64,000 nt of DNA from Alcaligenes sp. SORT26 (GTDB lineage: Bacteria > Pseudomonadota > Gammaproteobacteria > Burkholderiales > Burkholderiaceae_B): positions 2,418,001 through 2,482,000 of the forward strand of contig NZ_CP070975.1 in assembly GCF_017377875.1 (NCBI RefSeq), in the 5' to 3' direction. How positions within the stretch are numbered: the stretch's first letter is position 1; every line of letters begins with the position of its first letter. This document shows positions 46,973 to 57,836 of this stretch, in pieces. Made by a program: the position numbers and the translations under genes. Below the pieces are notes generated by a model. That model ran no database searches. It had not been told where the DNA came from and saw only the letters and a program-made list of their open reading frames with translations.

Positions 46973-48512
46973 AGAAAGCGCCGTGCTTTTTGAAGTCCTG
47001 GATGGCTGCAACCAGCTCAGCCTCGTCTTCTTTAACCAGTTCCTTCTTGCTTTCGACACGCTCAACCAGAGCAGCGAACTTGCTGCGCAGGTGATCTTTC
47101 AGACCTTTCTCGAAAGGCAGAATCTGAGCGACTTCCAGATCGTCGAAGTAACCGTTGTTCACAGCGTACAGGCTCACGGCCAGTTCCCACACAGCCAAAG
47201 GCTGATACTGGGGCTGCTTGAGCAGTTCGACCACGCGCTTGCCACGTTCCAACTGGCGACGGGTTGCGTCATCCAGGTCGGAGGCGAACTGAGCAAACGC
47301 AGCCAATTCACGATACTGAGCCAAGTCGGTACGAATACCGCCGGACAGTTTCTTGATGACCTTGGTTTGAGCAGCGCCACCCACGCGGGACACCGAAATA
47401 CCGGCGTTAATAGCGGGACGAACACCTGCGTTGAACAAGTCCGATTCCAGGAAGATCTGGCCGTCGGTAATCGAAATCACGTTGGTTGGAACGAAGGCGG
47501 AAACGTCACCGGCTTGCGTTTCAATGATAGGCAGTGCGGTCAACGAACCGGTCTTGCCTTTCACTTCACCGTTAGTGAATTTTTCTACGTACTCGGCGTT
47601 CACACGAGCAGCGCGCTCGAGCAGACGGGAGTGCAGGTAGAACACGTCACCGGGGTAGGCTTCACGGCCTGGTGGGCGACGCAGCAACAGGGATACTTGA
47701 CGGTAGGCCCAAGCTTGCTTGGTCAAGTCGTCATAAATGATCAGGGCGTCTTCGCCACGATCACGGAAGTATTCACCCATGGTGCAACCGGAGTAAGGAG
47801 CCAGATATTGCATGGCAGCGGACTCGGAAGCCGAGGCGGCCACAATAATCGTGTACTCCAGAGCACCGTGCTCTTCGAGCTTGCGCACCACGTTGCTGAT
47901 CGTGGAAGCTTTTTGGCCCACGGCAACATAAATACATTTAACGCCATTGCCCTTTTGAGCAATGATGGTGTCCACAGCCACGGCAGTTTTACCGGTCTGA
48001 CGGTCACCAATGATCAGCTCGCGCTGACCACGGCCAATTGGCACCATGGAGTCCACGGCTTTTGTGCCGGTCTGCATGGGCTGAGAGACGGACTCACGGG
48101 CGATAACGCCAGGAGCCACTTTCTCGATGACGTCTGTCATCTTGGCGTTGATCGGGCCTTTGCCGTCGATAGGCATACCCAGCGTATCCACCACACGACC
48201 CAACAATTCCGGGCCGACGGGTACTTCCAGAATACGGCCAGTTGTTTTAACTGAGTCGCCTTCGGAAACACCGGTGTATTCACCCAGAATCACGGCGCCG
48301 ACAGAGTCGCGCTCGAGGTTAAGGGCCAGACCGAACGTGTTGTTCGGAAATTCGAGCATTTCGCCCTGCATCACATCGGACAAACCGTGGATGCGCGTAA
48401 TACCGTCGGTCACGGATACGACCGTACCTTGTGTACGAACGTCAGTCGACGCACCCAGGCCTTCGATGCGGCTCTTGAGCAGTTCGCTGATCTCGGACGG
48501 ATTAAGTTGCAT
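46971..48512 (-). CDS. atpA: ATP synthase F1 subunit alpha
   Basis: The 513-residue non-catalytic nucleotide-binding subunit. P-loop [14 protein letters not shown] near residue 169, the conserved arginine in [12 protein letters not shown] near residue 375, and [15 protein letters not shown] at the start, as in the family. AGGAGTCTGAAC gives a strong ribosome-binding site. Full length and intact. Confidence 0.98.
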   Translation of the reverse strand: MQLNPSEISELLKSRIEGLGASTDVRTQGTVVSVTDGITRIHGLSDVMQGEMLEFPNNTFGLALNLERDSVGAVILGEYTGVSEGDSVKTTGRILEVPVGPELLGRVVDTLGMPIDGKGPINAKMTDVIEKVAPGVIARESVSQPMQTGTKAVDSMVPIGRGQRELIIGDRQTGKTAVAVDTIIAQKGNGVKCIYVAVGQKASTISNVVRKLEEHGALEYTIIVAASASESAAMQYLAPYSGCTMGEYFRDRGEDALIIYDDLTKQAWAYRQVSLLLRRPPGREAYPGDVFYLHSRLLERAARVNAEYVEKFTNGEVKGKTGSLTALPIIETQAGDVSAFVPTNVISITDGQIFLESDLFNAGVRPAINAGISVSRVGGAAQTKVIKKLSGGIRTDLAQYRELAAFAQFASDLDDATRRQLERGKRVVELLKQPQYQPLAVWELAVSLYAVNNGYFDDLEVAQILPFEKGLKDHLRSKFAALVERVESKKELVKEDEAELVAAIQDFKKHGAF

Positions 48513-48547
48513 GTTCAGACTCCTGAAATCCTGTTTACTGACTCGCG

Positions 48548-49087
48548 CTATGCGGTCAGCGTATCGCGCATGCTGGCCAGCCGGGCCTGCACGGAAGTGT
48601 CGAGCACCTGGTCACCAACAATCACCCGAATACCGCCGATAAGGTCAGTGTCGACGGTCACAGTCGGTTTTAGCTTCAGGCCAAACTTTTTCTCCAGCCC
48701 AGCGGTCAGCTCAGCAACCTGAGCCTCAGCCATCGGGAAAGCACTGATAATTTGTGCCTGCGCCGTGCCTTCGAGTTGGTGTTTCAATAGTTCAAACTGT
48801 TCTGCAATCTGTGGCAGCAGCAAGATGCGCTGGTTGTCCACCAACAATTGAAGAAAGTTGCGAGCCTTTTCGGTGACCTGTGACTTAACCAGGCCCGTAA
48901 AGAGTTCGAGTCGCTGCCCATTATTCAGGCGCGGATCGTTCAGTGCCTCGCGCACATCGTGGAGACCGGCCACCTGAGCCATTTCGGACAACAGGGCCGA
49001 CCACGATTCGAGGCCCTGGCGCTCGTCGCTTACCGCGGCGAACAGGGCTTCGGCGTAAGGTCTGGCAATAGTCGATAGTTCAGCCAT
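48548..49087 (-). CDS. atpH: ATP synthase F1 subunit delta
   Basis: The 179-residue delta subunit of the peripheral stalk. It starts [21 protein letters not shown], includes [21 protein letters not shown], and ends with the conserved beta-strand region [26 protein letters not shown]. Lies 14 bp after atpF. Confidence 0.97.
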   Translation of the reverse strand: MAELSTIARPYAEALFAAVSDERQGLESWSALLSEMAQVAGLHDVREALNDPRLNNGQRLELFTGLVKSQVTEKARNFLQLLVDNQRILLLPQIAEQFELLKHQLEGTAQAQIISAFPMAEAQVAELTAGLEKKFGLKLKPTVTVDTDLIGGIRVIVGDQVLDTSVQARLASMRDTLTA

Positions 49088-49101
49088 GGCCTGCCTTGAT
49101 G

Positions 49102-49572
49102 TTAAAGTTCTGCCTTGAGCTGCTCGAGCAGCTGGGCGTGCGCATTCGCGTCAACTTCGCGTCGCAAGATTTGCTCGGCACCCTTGACAGCCAACGCAGC
49201 CACTTCGCTACGCAGACCTTCACGTACGCGTTGTACTTCCTGACTGGCGTCTTGCTGGGCCTGCGCAATAATGCGGGCTTTTTCGGCTTCGGCTTCACGA
49301 CGAGCTTGCTCCAGCAGAGCAGTCGCCTGTTTTTCAGCGTCGACAATGCGTTGATGGTTGTCGGACTTGGCCGAGGCATCCATCAGGCTGATACGCGCTT
49401 GGGCCTGGGCCAGATCGGCTTTGCCTTTATCAGCAGCAGCCAAACCATCAGCGATTTTCTGACGACGATCATCGATTGCTTTCGTCAGTGGCGGCCATAC
49501 GAATTTCATCGTAAACCAGGCCAAAACGAAAAACACGATCATCTGAAAAAAGAGAGTCGCGTTTAAATTCAC
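49102..49572 (-). CDS. atpF: ATP synthase Fo subunit b
   Basis: The 156-residue peripheral-stalk subunit. The start codon is GTG (49572) preceded by GAAGGGATACGACC; it gives [29 protein letters not shown], which aligns with E. coli AtpF from the first residue. One N-terminal membrane helix is followed by a long charged dimerising helix (about 30-150). Confidence 0.97.
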   Translation of the reverse strand: MNLNATLFFQMIVFFVLAWFTMKFVWPPLTKAIDDRRQKIADGLAAADKGKADLAQAQARISLMDASAKSDNHQRIVDAEKQATALLEQARREAEAEKARIIAQAQQDASQEVQRVREGLRSEVAALAVKGAEQILRREVDANAHAQLLEQLKAEL

Positions 49573-49726
49573 GGTCGTATCCCTTCAATACCACGTGTGT
49601 AGGAGGCGGTATGCGTCCTGACACATGTATGTTCAAGTCGACAAGCGGTGCATGATCAAATCGAGCAACACACCGCTAACGACGACTGCCTGCCCGTCTG
49701 CCAAAAGCGGCAACGGACTCGCCTTA

Positions 49727-50017
<291 letters not shown>

Positions 50018-50073
50018 TTAGCAGGCTAAGCCTGCTCCCCCCAACCAGACACCATTGTCCAGTCGGAATCGGA

Positions 50074-50955
50074 TTAATGGCCTTCGTGTGCTTGTCCAAT
50101 ATAGACAAGGGTGAGCATCATGAAGATGAACGCCTGGAGCAACACAATCAGAATGTGGAAGATTGCCCACACAGAACCGGCCAGAATGTGACCGATACCC
50201 AGTCCCAGGCTGGCGCCATTAAACCCTGTCCATGCGCCACCCAGCAGAGCGATCAGCATGAAAACCAGTTCACCGGCAAACATATTGCCGAACAACCGCA
50301 TACCCAAGGAGACCGACTTGGCGGCGTACTCGATGCAGTTCAGCAAGAAGTTAAAGGGTGCGAGCACCACGGCCATCAGGCCCGAGGCGGCGAACGGTGC
50401 AGTAAACAGCTCTTTGACAAAGCCGCCTGGGTGCTTGATCTTGATGCCGTAGTAGAACATCAGCAGCAGCACGCCCATGGACATGCCCATTGGCACGTTC
50501 AGGTCAGCGGTAGGCAAAATACGGTGGTAGTACAGAGGGTCGCCGTGTTCGGCGGCCAGACCTGTCTGGATGAAGATCCAGCCCAGGCCATCAACGGGCA
50601 GCAAGTCCAGCACGTTCATCATGATGATCCACAGGAACACGGTCAGCGCCAAAGGCGAGACAAATTTCCGGGACTCAGCGTTAGGAACAATGGATTTGGC
50701 CTGGTCTTCAACCCAGTCGACCAGCATTTCTACAAAAGACTGCAGGCGGCCTGGCACACCGGCTGTTGCGGCCGAAGCGGCGCGCCACAGAAAGAAAACC
50801 ACAACCAGACCCATCAGCAGGGACCAGAACATGGAGTCGTAGTTAATGACACCGAAGTTGGCCAGAACATCCTGTTTTTCACCTACGTTATTCAAGTGAA
50901 CCAGGTGATGCTGGATGTACCCTGACTGAGGCGAAATATCACTAGCAGCAGCCAT
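50074..50955 (-). CDS. atpB: ATP synthase Fo subunit a
   Basis: The 293-residue stator subunit that forms the proton half-channels. The essential arginine lies in [22 protein letters not shown] near residue 215 and the ending is [18 protein letters not shown]. Slightly longer than E. coli AtpB (271) at the N-terminus. Precedes atpE by about 100 bp. Confidence 0.97.
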   Translation of the reverse strand: MAAASDISPQSGYIQHHLVHLNNVGEKQDVLANFGVINYDSMFWSLLMGLVVVFFLWRAASAATAGVPGRLQSFVEMLVDWVEDQAKSIVPNAESRKFVSPLALTVFLWIIMMNVLDLLPVDGLGWIFIQTGLAAEHGDPLYYHRILPTADLNVPMGMSMGVLLLMFYYGIKIKHPGGFVKELFTAPFAASGLMAVVLAPFNFLLNCIEYAAKSVSLGMRLFGNMFAGELVFMLIALLGGAWTGFNGASLGLGIGHILAGSVWAIFHILIVLLQAFIFMMLTLVYIGQAHEGH

Positions 50956-51011
50956 CTGTATTTACCCTGTGATGTATACGTTATGGGACAAGCCCGTGAA
51001 ACAAAAATTCG

Positions 51012-51497
51012 TTATGGCAGCTTGCGGAAAAACAGCAGCAGCACATATCCCTTCAAGACACACAACAAGCCAAAGAGCAAAGCAGGCCAAACCAACCAGC
51101 CCGTATTTGCCATGGCAGCCGTTGCCAGTGTCAATACAGCAAAACCGAGCTTGAACGCTTCACCCCAGAAAAAGGAGAGAGCTCCGGCGTTACCGCCGCC
51201 CATCAAACCCAGCAAAAGACGCAATGCGAACAATGCGTTAGGCACAAAATAAGCAGCCGCACCGATAAGTGCTGAGGCTGCTGCATGTGCGCCGGAAATC
51301 CATGCCGACAGGACTATAGCCAACAGGCCCATAAAAGCCTGAGCAACAAGTGTGCGCACAATTCCTTGCCCTGCCCGGCGAGCCATGCGGCTACGTTGCT
51401 CGGGCGTAAGTACGACGGGTTCGGGAATTGGCGACGTGTCCCCTGCTGTGTGCACCTTGGCTGCGGTGCCTGTCTGCTGATAAATCGGCTGATTCAT
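51012..51497 (-). CDS. atpI: ATP synthase accessory protein AtpI
   Basis: A 161-residue small membrane protein with a cytoplasmic N-terminal tail of about 45 residues and four membrane helices. It is assigned to the AtpI family by position at the head of the atp operon and by the pattern GAAAYFVPNALFALRLLLG and ALSFFWGEAFKLGFAVLTL. AtpI helps c-ring assembly or Mg2+ supply in some bacteria and is dispensable. Confidence 0.85.
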   Translation of the reverse strand: MNQPIYQQTGTAAKVHTAGDTSPIPEPVVLTPEQRSRMARRAGQGIVRTLVAQAFMGLLAIVLSAWISGAHAAASALIGAAAYFVPNALFALRLLLGLMGGGNAGALSFFWGEAFKLGFAVLTLATAAMANTGWLVWPALLFGLLCVLKGYVLLLFFRKLP

Positions 51498-51614
51498 AGA
51501 TTAGGAAACAATCAGATAACGTTGTGTGGGTGGATGTACTGCAAAGGCCTCTGGCCAATCCATCCGCGCAATATTATCGGCCCCTTTCAAAAGCCGGTGT
51601 CGTCAAACCCATAA

Positions 51615-51644
51615 AGTATAGCGTCTTTTTTTTGTTGTAAGCAA
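51615..51644 (-). promoter_or_regulatory. Probable sigma-70 promoter of the atp operon
   Basis: Read on the minus strand: TTGCTT (51644-51639), 18 bp spacer that contains an A-tract, then TATACT (51620-51615). It would place the start site near 51608, about 110 nt upstream of atpI. No other good promoter is seen in the gap. Confidence 0.6.
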
Positions 51645-51720
51645 ATTCAGCCCTGCTTGTTTGATACTTAATGCAAGGCTGATTTCCGCAATCTCAATGG
51701 CATCAAGGGATAAGCTTATT

Positions 51721-51750
51721 TTGTAACATTGCAGTGCAGCAATTTTACAA
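51721..51750. repeat. 30-bp near-perfect palindrome upstream of the atp promoter
   Basis: TTGTAA-C-ATTGC on the left is matched by GCAAT-T-TTACAA on the right around the 6-nt centre AGTGCA, giving 11 pairs with one mismatch. It lies between the enoyl-CoA hydratase stop (51783) and the atp promoter, about 77 bp upstream of its -35. No T-run on either side, so an operator is as likely as a 3' hairpin. Confidence 0.6.
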
Positions 51751-51782
51751 CACACCCCCTGTTTTATCGGCTATTGAGAAAC

Positions 51783-52559
51783 TTAGCGATGCTTGAACTC
51801 GGGCTTGCGCTTCTCGACGAAAGCACGCATGCCTTCTTTCTGGTCATCCGTGGCAAACAAGCCATGGAAATTACGGCGCTCGAACAGCAGCCCCTCTTCC
51901 AGAGACGATTCAAAAGCACGGTTCACGCACTCTTTGGCCATCAGAACCGAAGGCAAGGACATGCTGGCAATCACCGTGGCAGCTTCCAACGCTTCGTCCA
52001 GCAATTTGTCGGCAGGCACCACGCGGGAGACCAGACCGGAACGCTCGGCTTCTTCAGCATTCATCATGCGGGACGTCAGGATCAGATCCATAGCCTTGGC
52101 TTTACCCACGGCACGCGGCAAACGCTGCGTACCACCAAAGCCGGGAATCACGCCCAGTTTGATTTCAGGCTGACCAAAACGTGCGGAGTCGGCAGCAATA
52201 ATGAAATCACACAGCATGGCCAACTCGCAGCCACCACCCAGAGCGTAACCAGCAACGGCCGCGATGATGGGTTTGCGGAAACGGCGCAGTTCTTCCCACT
52301 GGCCACCCAAGTAATCCTGGGAGCTGACATCGTGGTAATTCCAGTCTTTCATGGCGCCGATATCGGCACCAGCCGCAAAGGCTTTTTCGTTACCGGTCAG
52401 CACGATACAACCGATTTCGTTGTCGGTATCGTATTTCTTGAGCAGGGCGTACAACTCGGCGATCAGCTCGTTATTGAGCGCATTCAAAGCCTTGGGCCGA
52501 TTTAATGTCAATAAAGCAACACGACCATGCACCTCTGCTTTGACTAAGGGTTCGTTCAT
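51783..52559 (-). CDS. Enoyl-CoA hydratase
   Basis: A 258-residue crotonase-fold enzyme, which hydrates trans-2-enoyl-CoA in fatty-acid beta-oxidation. The oxyanion hole region [11 protein letters not shown] near residue 60 and [43 protein letters not shown] near residue 100 contain both conserved glutamates (in GGGCELAM and QPEIKLG). Divergent from the M61 peptidase gene. It stands alone, so the acyl chain specificity is not known. Confidence 0.93.
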   Translation of the reverse strand: MNEPLVKAEVHGRVALLTLNRPKALNALNNELIAELYALLKKYDTDNEIGCIVLTGNEKAFAAGADIGAMKDWNYHDVSSQDYLGGQWEELRRFRKPIIAAVAGYALGGGCELAMLCDFIIAADSARFGQPEIKLGVIPGFGGTQRLPRAVGKAKAMDLILTSRMMNAEEAERSGLVSRVVPADKLLDEALEAATVIASMSLPSVLMAKECVNRAFESSLEEGLLFERRNFHGLFATDDQKEGMRAFVEKRKPEFKHR

Positions 52560-52593
52560 GCTGACTCCCAGAAAAATTAAATAGAATAGGGGA

Positions 52594-54369
52594 ATGGAAC
52601 CTACACCCGTACTTTACCGTGCCGAGCCGACAGATCTCGCCGGCCACCGCCTGACTGTCCAGATACAGATCACTTCCCCCCAAACAAATGGCCAAGTCCT
52701 CAGCCTTCCGGCCTGGATTCCTGGCAGCTATCTGATCCGCGACTTCTCGCGTCAGATCGAGAGCATAGCTGCCTTCTCTGGCGAAAAGCCGGTTTCCATC
52801 CGCAAGCTGGACAATCACCGCTGGCAGTGCGAGCCCTGCGAGGGCCCCTTGAGCGTGCAATACCAGGTCTATGCCTGGGATCTGTCCGTACGAGGCGCGC
52901 ATATTGACCAGACCCATGCTTTCTTTAATGGCACCAGCGCCCTGTTGGCCGTTGAAGGTCAGACAGAGCAGCCTTGCCTGCTGGAACTGGTGTCCAACGA
53001 GGACATGGAAGATTGGCAGGTCTACACCAGTCTGCCCGAAGCCACTGACATGCCGGGCGCAGCAGAGCGCTATGGTTTTGGCCTGTACCGCGCCAGCAAT
53101 TACGACGAGCTGATCGACCACCCGATTGAAATGGGCACTCCACAGGTCATCAGCTTCTTTGCACACGGCGCTGAACATGAACTGGTCTTTACCGGCGTCA
53201 TCCCCAATCTGGATTTGCCACGCATCGCCCGTGACGTAGAGAAAATCTGCACCGAGCAAATCGCCTTCTTTGAGCCAGAAACCCGCCGCGCGCCCTTTCT
53301 GGATTGCAGCTCGCGCTACGTATTCATGACCATGGTGACCGATGACGGTTACGGCGGTCTGGAGCATCGCGCCTCGACAGCCCTGATGGCGTCGCGCCGC
53401 GACCTGCCCACCCAAGGTCAGGACAAATCGGTAAAAAGCGCAGGCTACCAAACCTTCTTGGGTCTGGTCAGCCATGAGTACTTCCACACCTGGAACGTCA
53501 AGCGCATCAAGCCCGCTGCATTTGCGCCGTATGACCTGAGCCGCGAAAACCATACCCGCCTGCTGTGGGTGTTTGAAGGTTTCACGTCTTACTATGACGA
53601 TTTGATGCTGCTGCGCTCGGGCGTGCTGAGCGAAGCTGACTACCTGAAGCTGCTGGCCAAGAACATCAATGCCGTTGAGCGTGGCCCTGGCCGCTTCAAG
53701 CAGTCCGCCGCGCAAAGCTCTTTTGATGCCTGGACGCGCTACTACAAGCAGGACGAAAACTCCCCCAACGCACTGGTCAGCTATTACAGCAAGGGCGCCC
53801 TGATTGCCCTGGGCCTGGACCTGTGCATTCGCAGCCACACCCAGCAAGCCAAGGACCTGGACGACGTGATGCTGCTGATGTGGGAGCGCTATGGCCGCGA
53901 CTTCTATCAAGGCAAGCCACAAGGCATTCCTGAAGATGCCATGCCTGCTCTGATCCTGGAAGCCACCGGCTACGACGCCACGGATTTCATTGCCCGCTAC
54001 GTTGAAGGTTGCGAGGATCTGCCCTTGAAGCCCTGGCTGGCCGAGCAAGGCCTGAAGCTGGAATGGCAAGCCTCCTCCAAGCTGCCCAGCCTGAATGCCC
54101 GCTTGCGCCAAAGCGCAGGTCAATGCCAACTGGCAACCGTGTTTACCGATGGCGCAGCGCATCAAGCCGGGCTGTCTGCTGGTGATGCCCTGGTCGCCGT
54201 TGACGGTTTGCGCGTCAGCGACACAGCCAGCCTGGAGCGCCTGCTGGCCGCTTACGAGCCCGGCCAGACCGTTCAGGTCCACGCCTTCCGCCGCGATGAA
54301 CTACACTGCTTCACGCTACAACTGGCGCGCCCTGCTTTGGACGAATGCGTCCTTAGCCGTCAGTCCTGA
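52594..54369 (+). CDS. M61 family glycyl aminopeptidase with PDZ domain
   Basis: A 591-residue metallopeptidase. An N-terminal beta-sandwich domain ([28 protein letters not shown]) is followed by the thermolysin-like catalytic domain with HEYFH at residues 294-298 (zinc ligands and catalytic Glu295) and the third ligand region [17 protein letters not shown] domain closes the protein (about 485-590: [22 protein letters not shown]). No signal peptide, so probably cytoplasmic. Members release N-terminal glycine or alanine. Confidence 0.92.
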   Translation: MEPTPVLYRAEPTDLAGHRLTVQIQITSPQTNGQVLSLPAWIPGSYLIRDFSRQIESIAAFSGEKPVSIRKLDNHRWQCEPCEGPLSVQYQVYAWDLSVRGAHIDQTHAFFNGTSALLAVEGQTEQPCLLELVSNEDMEDWQVYTSLPEATDMPGAAERYGFGLYRASNYDELIDHPIEMGTPQVISFFAHGAEHELVFTGVIPNLDLPRIARDVEKICTEQIAFFEPETRRAPFLDCSSRYVFMTMVTDDGYGGLEHRASTALMASRRDLPTQGQDKSVKSAGYQTFLGLVSHEYFHTWNVKRIKPAAFAPYDLSRENHTRLLWVFEGFTSYYDDLMLLRSGVLSEADYLKLLAKNINAVERGPGRFKQSAAQSSFDAWTRYYKQDENSPNALVSYYSKGALIALGLDLCIRSHTQQAKDLDDVMLLMWERYGRDFYQGKPQGIPEDAMPALILEATGYDATDFIARYVEGCEDLPLKPWLAEQGLKLEWQASSKLPSLNARLRQSAGQCQLATVFTDGAAHQAGLSAGDALVAVDGLRVSDTASLERLLAAYEPGQTVQVHAFRRDELHCFTLQLARPALDECVLSRQS

Positions 54370-54420
54370 TCTTCTTCACAGGCCCGTCACCACTGACGGG
54401 CCTGATACTTTGTTTTTGCC

Positions 54421-54780
54421 ATGACGACACGCCGTATATTTATCAACAATCTGGTGGTGCAGGCCTCGATCGGCATGCTGGACCACGAGCTGGTTCACCG
54501 TCAGCCCCTGCATATTGATGCCGAATTCGACACCGCCATTACGCAAGATGTCCAAGACAATGACATTGGCACCGTGCTGGACTACCGCGAGCTGCGCGAG
54601 GCGCTGATTGAGGTCAGCACCACGGAACACACCAATCTGCTGGAAACCCTGGTAGAGCGCTTGGCCCAGCGTATCCAGAATCAGTTTCCAAGCGTGGAAC
54701 GCGTTAAAATCCGGGCCAGCAAGCCCGAGGCCTTTGCCGACTGTGATGCCGTCGGCATCGAGATCGAACGCCACCGCTAA
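54421..54780 (+). CDS. folB: Dihydroneopterin aldolase
   Basis: A 119-residue FolB enzyme of folate synthesis, releasing glycolaldehyde from dihydroneopterin. Seen: IFINNLVVQASIGMLDHE, with the pterin-binding glutamate near residue 22, DYRELREALIEV near residue 57 and IRASKPEAFADCDAVGIEI at the end with the catalytic lysine. Lies 51 bp after the M61 gene on the same strand. Confidence 0.9.
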   Translation: MTTRRIFINNLVVQASIGMLDHELVHRQPLHIDAEFDTAITQDVQDNDIGTVLDYRELREALIEVSTTEHTNLLETLVERLAQRIQNQFPSVERVKIRASKPEAFADCDAVGIEIERHR

Positions 54781-54836
54781 TGCTCCCGCCCCGCTTCATG
54801 CCGGGGCCACGATGACACCTCTATTCGCTTTTCCTT

Positions 54837-55895
54837 ATGTCCCAAGACACCAGCCCCCTACCCGCCTCCGAAACCGATACGCCCGTATTTGCCACCAAGG
54901 CTGAACGCAAGCAGCGCGTTAATGACAACAAGCTGAGCAAGCGCATCATGCGTGAAGTGGGCCGCGCCATCGGGGACTTCAACATGATCGAAGACGGCGA
55001 CAAGATCATGGTCTGCCTGTCCGGCGGCAAGGACTCGTATGGCCTGCTGGACGTGCTGATGACCATGCAAAAGCGCGCTCCGATCAAGTTCGACATCGTG
55101 GCCGTAAACCTGGACCAGAAGCAGCCCGGTTTCCCGGACCATATCCTGCCCGAATATCTGGAAAAGCTGGGTGTGCCATATCACATCGAAACCCAGGACA
55201 CGTACTCGGTGGTGACACGCGTGATTGCCGAAGGCAAGACCATGTGTTCGCTGTGCTCGCGCCTGCGTCGTGGCATTTTGTACCGCGTCGCCAAAGAGCT
55301 GGGCGCGACCAAAATCGCCCTGGGTCACCACCGCGATGACATTCTGGCTACCTTCTTCCTGAACCTGTTTTATGGTGGCCGAATGAAAGGCATGCCGCCC
55401 AAGCTGATGTCAGACAATGGCGAACATATTGTGATCCGCCCTTTGGCCTATGTGCCCGAGAAAGATCTGATCGCATACGCCAAGCTTAAAGAATTCCCCA
55501 TCATTCCCTGTAACCTGTGCGGCTCCCAGGAAAACCTGAAGCGCCAGGAAATCAATCGCATGATTGCTGAATGGGACAAGAAATACCCCTATCGCTCCTG
55601 GAATGTCTTTGGCGCGCTGACTCGCGTGGTGCCCTCGCACTTGATGGACCCCAAACTGCATAATTTTGCCGATATGAAGGTGACGGGTCAGGCCGATCCG
55701 GAAGGCGACAAGGGTTTTGATCAGGATTATTTTGATGATCACCTGCCTGAAAGCCTGCTAGCAGCAGGTGGTCTGGATGAAGAAGGTGAAGCAGCAAGCT
55801 CTGCAGCTCGCCAGGATGCGTTCACCCCAGCCCAAGCAGCCGCGCCCGGTGAACAGCAAATTGTTTTCATGAGCAAGCGCCGCTCGGGACAGTAA
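54837..55895 (+). CDS. ttcA: tRNA 2-thiocytidine(32) synthetase TtcA
   Basis: A 352-residue PP-loop ATPase that thiolates cytidine 32 of several tRNAs, using an iron-sulfur cluster. PP-loop [10 protein letters not shown] with SGGKDS at residues 62-67, the [10 protein letters not shown] pair near residue 138 and the third cysteine pair in PCNLCGSQE near residue 224. The C-terminus after residue 290 (Ala/Glu/Gln-rich) is about 40 residues longer than in E. coli TtcA and looks unstructured. Confidence 0.95.
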   Translation: MSQDTSPLPASETDTPVFATKAERKQRVNDNKLSKRIMREVGRAIGDFNMIEDGDKIMVCLSGGKDSYGLLDVLMTMQKRAPIKFDIVAVNLDQKQPGFPDHILPEYLEKLGVPYHIETQDTYSVVTRVIAEGKTMCSLCSRLRRGILYRVAKELGATKIALGHHRDDILATFFLNLFYGGRMKGMPPKLMSDNGEHIVIRPLAYVPEKDLIAYAKLKEFPIIPCNLCGSQENLKRQEINRMIAEWDKKYPYRSWNVFGALTRVVPSHLMDPKLHNFADMKVTGQADPEGDKGFDQDYFDDHLPESLLAAGGLDEEGEAASSAARQDAFTPAQAAAPGEQQIVFMSKRRSGQ

Positions 55896-55961
55896 AGAAA
55901 ACGGCTGGGAGTGCTGCTTTGCGCAGCGCCTATCGCCAAAAACAGACAAGCTGCGGCCAAT

Positions 55962-56017
55962 AAAAAGCCCCGTTATAAACATCCAGAACCTGAGTGTTTA
56001 TAACGGGGCTTTTTTTA
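55962..56017. terminator. Long bidirectional terminator between ttcA and ubiX
   Basis: AGCCCCGTTATAAACA (ending 55981) pairs with TGTTTATAACGGGGCT (55995-56010), a 16-bp stem with a 13-nt loop, flanked by an A-run on the left and a T-run on the right. It serves the two convergent genes. Confidence 0.95.
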
Positions 56018-56041
56018 CACCTGCCAGACTGCTATCAGACC

Positions 56042-56623
56042 TTAGCTCGGCTTTTGCGAACCATCCCAACGCTCGCCGGGAACCTGAATGTCAAACAGCT
56101 CCAGCACCCGCATCACCGTGTGATCGACAATATCGTCGATACTTTTGGGACGCAGATAAAACGCGGGCATAGGCGGGAAAATAATCCCACCCATTTCCGT
56201 CACAGCCGTCATATTACGCAAATGCGCCAGATTGAATGGCGTTTCGCGCACCATCATCACCAAACGGCGACGCTCTTTCAAGGTAACGTCAGCCGCTCGG
56301 GTAATCAGGTTATCGGACAGGCCATGCGCCACGGCCGCCAAGGTACGCATCGAACACGGCACAACCACCATGCCAGCAGTCGGAAAACTGCCGCTGGCCA
56401 AGGTTGCACCCACGTCACGAAAGCTGTACACCTGATCGGCCAGAGCCTGGATATCGTGTCTACCGATATCCAGCTCGTATTTGATGTTCAGCACCCCGGA
56501 AGGCGAGATCACCAAATGAGTTTCCACATCCGGACAGGACTGCAGCACTTGCAGCAGACGCACGGTGTAGACCGCTCCGGTGGCCCCGGTCATACCAATG
56601 ACCAGGCGTCGCTTGGTGCTCAC
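56042..56623 (-). CDS. ubiX: Flavin prenyltransferase UbiX
   Basis: A 193-residue enzyme making prenylated FMN, the cofactor of UbiD decarboxylases in ubiquinone synthesis. The start is GTG (56623), overlapping the grxD stop as GTGA. Flavin-binding segments: [19 protein letters not shown] at the start, [54 protein letters not shown], and [20 protein letters not shown] near the end. Confidence 0.95.
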   Translation of the reverse strand: MSTKRRLVIGMTGATGAVYTVRLLQVLQSCPDVETHLVISPSGVLNIKYELDIGRHDIQALADQVYSFRDVGATLASGSFPTAGMVVVPCSMRTLAAVAHGLSDNLITRAADVTLKERRRLVMMVRETPFNLAHLRNMTAVTEMGGIIFPPMPAFYLRPKSIDDIVDHTVMRVLELFDIQVPGERWDGSQKPS

Positions 56624-56946
56624 TCCAGAGCCCCAGCCTCGCGCAGCATGGTTTCCAGTTCGCCGTTTTCGTACATTTCAGACACGATGTCCGAACCACC
56701 GACGAATTCGCCCTTGATGTACAACTGAGGGATGGTGGGCCAGTTGGAGAAATCCTTGATGGCCTGACGCACTTCGGCGTCGTCCAGCACGTTGACCACA
56801 ACCACTTGGCTCAGGCCAACAGCACGCAGAATCTGCACCGTACGAGCGGAGAAACCGCACTGAGGCGCCTGAGCTGTGCCCTTCATAAACAGCACAACTG
56901 GGTTTTCCGTTACGGTTTCGCGGATGAAATCTTGAACTTCACTCAT
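56620..56946 (-). CDS. grxD: Monothiol glutaredoxin, CGFS type
   Basis: A 108-residue glutaredoxin with the CGFS active site at residues 30-33, [42 protein letters not shown] for glutathione binding (TIPQ and GG-SD). CGFS glutaredoxins carry [2Fe-2S] clusters between assembly and target proteins. Starts 21 bp after prmC. Confidence 0.96.
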   Translation of the reverse strand: MSEVQDFIRETVTENPVVLFMKGTAQAPQCGFSARTVQILRAVGLSQVVVVNVLDDAEVRQAIKDFSNWPTIPQLYIKGEFVGGSDIVSEMYENGELETMLREAGALE

Positions 56947-56967
56947 GATGTTCTCTTAAGAAAAGAA

Positions 56968-57834
56968 TTAACACTGTCCACCTGTGACCCGCCGGATTCC
57001 TGCCAGATCCTCATAACTGATGACCTGTTTGAACCCTGCCTGCCGCAGCATATTTTGCACATGGTCGGCCTGATCCCAGCCGTGCTCCATGAGAAGACTC
57101 GCACCAGGACGTAGATACGGCCCGGCTCCCTGAACTATTGTACGCAAATCCGTCAAGCCGTCAGAACCATCTGTCAGCGCCTGACGTGGCTCAAAGCGCA
57201 CATCGCCCTGGCCCAAATGTTCGTCATCCACTGCAATGTATGGAGGGTTGGACACGATCAGGTCAAAAGGTTCCTGGCCTGCCACGGCATCGTACCAACT
57301 CCCCAGGCAAAACTCGACTTTCCCACACAAACGCTGAGCATTTAGGCCCGCTTGCGCCAGAACCAGGGTGCTGATGTCGCTCGCCACCACATGGGCATCG
57401 GGGCGTGCCAGGGCCAAGGACACCGCGATCGCACCGCTGCCACAGCCCATATCCAGAATGCGGGGGGATTTAATGTTTTGCACGCGTTCCAGCGCACGTT
57501 CGACCAGGGTTTCAGTGTCGGGGCGTGGAATCAGCACCGAGGGCGAAACCAGAAACTCGTGGCCCATGAATTCACGGACACCGACGATATAGGCCATAGG
57601 CTCACCCGCCACGCGGCGGGCTTCCAGAGCTTGATAGGCTTGAATCTTGTCCAGCGGCAACTCGTCTGTGTCGTGCGCAATCAGCCAGGAACGGCCGACT
57701 TCCAGCACCTGCATCCACAGCATGTCGCGCTCCAGGCGCGGCAAGGGGCTTAGCGGCTGCAAGGCTCGCAGGGTACGGGGAGAATCAGCAGGCATAACCG
57801 TTTGGGGTACGGCCTGCTCACCGGATAGGCTCAT
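56968..57834 (-). CDS. prmC: Peptide chain release factor N(5)-glutamine methyltransferase PrmC
   Basis: A 288-residue enzyme that methylates the glutamine of the GGQ motif in release factors, including PrfA encoded just upstream. Signature NPPY in LIVSNPPYIAVDDEH, SAM motif ILDMGCGSGAIAVSLA and FLVSPSVLIPRPDTETLVE. Start: ATG 57834 has AGG at good spacing; GTG 57840, overlapping the prfA stop as GTGA, is the alternative. Confidence 0.93.
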   Translation of the reverse strand: MSLSGEQAVPQTVMPADSPRTLRALQPLSPLPRLERDMLWMQVLEVGRSWLIAHDTDELPLDKIQAYQALEARRVAGEPMAYIVGVREFMGHEFLVSPSVLIPRPDTETLVERALERVQNIKSPRILDMGCGSGAIAVSLALARPDAHVVASDISTLVLAQAGLNAQRLCGKVEFCLGSWYDAVAGQEPFDLIVSNPPYIAVDDEHLGQGDVRFEPRQALTDGSDGLTDLRTIVQGAGPYLRPGASLLMEHGWDQADHVQNMLRQAGFKQVISYEDLAGIRRVTGGQC

Positions 57835-57836
57835 GC

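Noticed and set aside
46983-48254. 423-codon open frame antisense to atpA
   Set aside because: Shadow of atpA, with no domain or ribosome-binding site.
52471-54282. 603-codon open frame antisense to the M61 peptidase gene
   Set aside because: Gly/Gln/Ala-rich shadow of a real gene with intact HEXXH and PDZ motifs.
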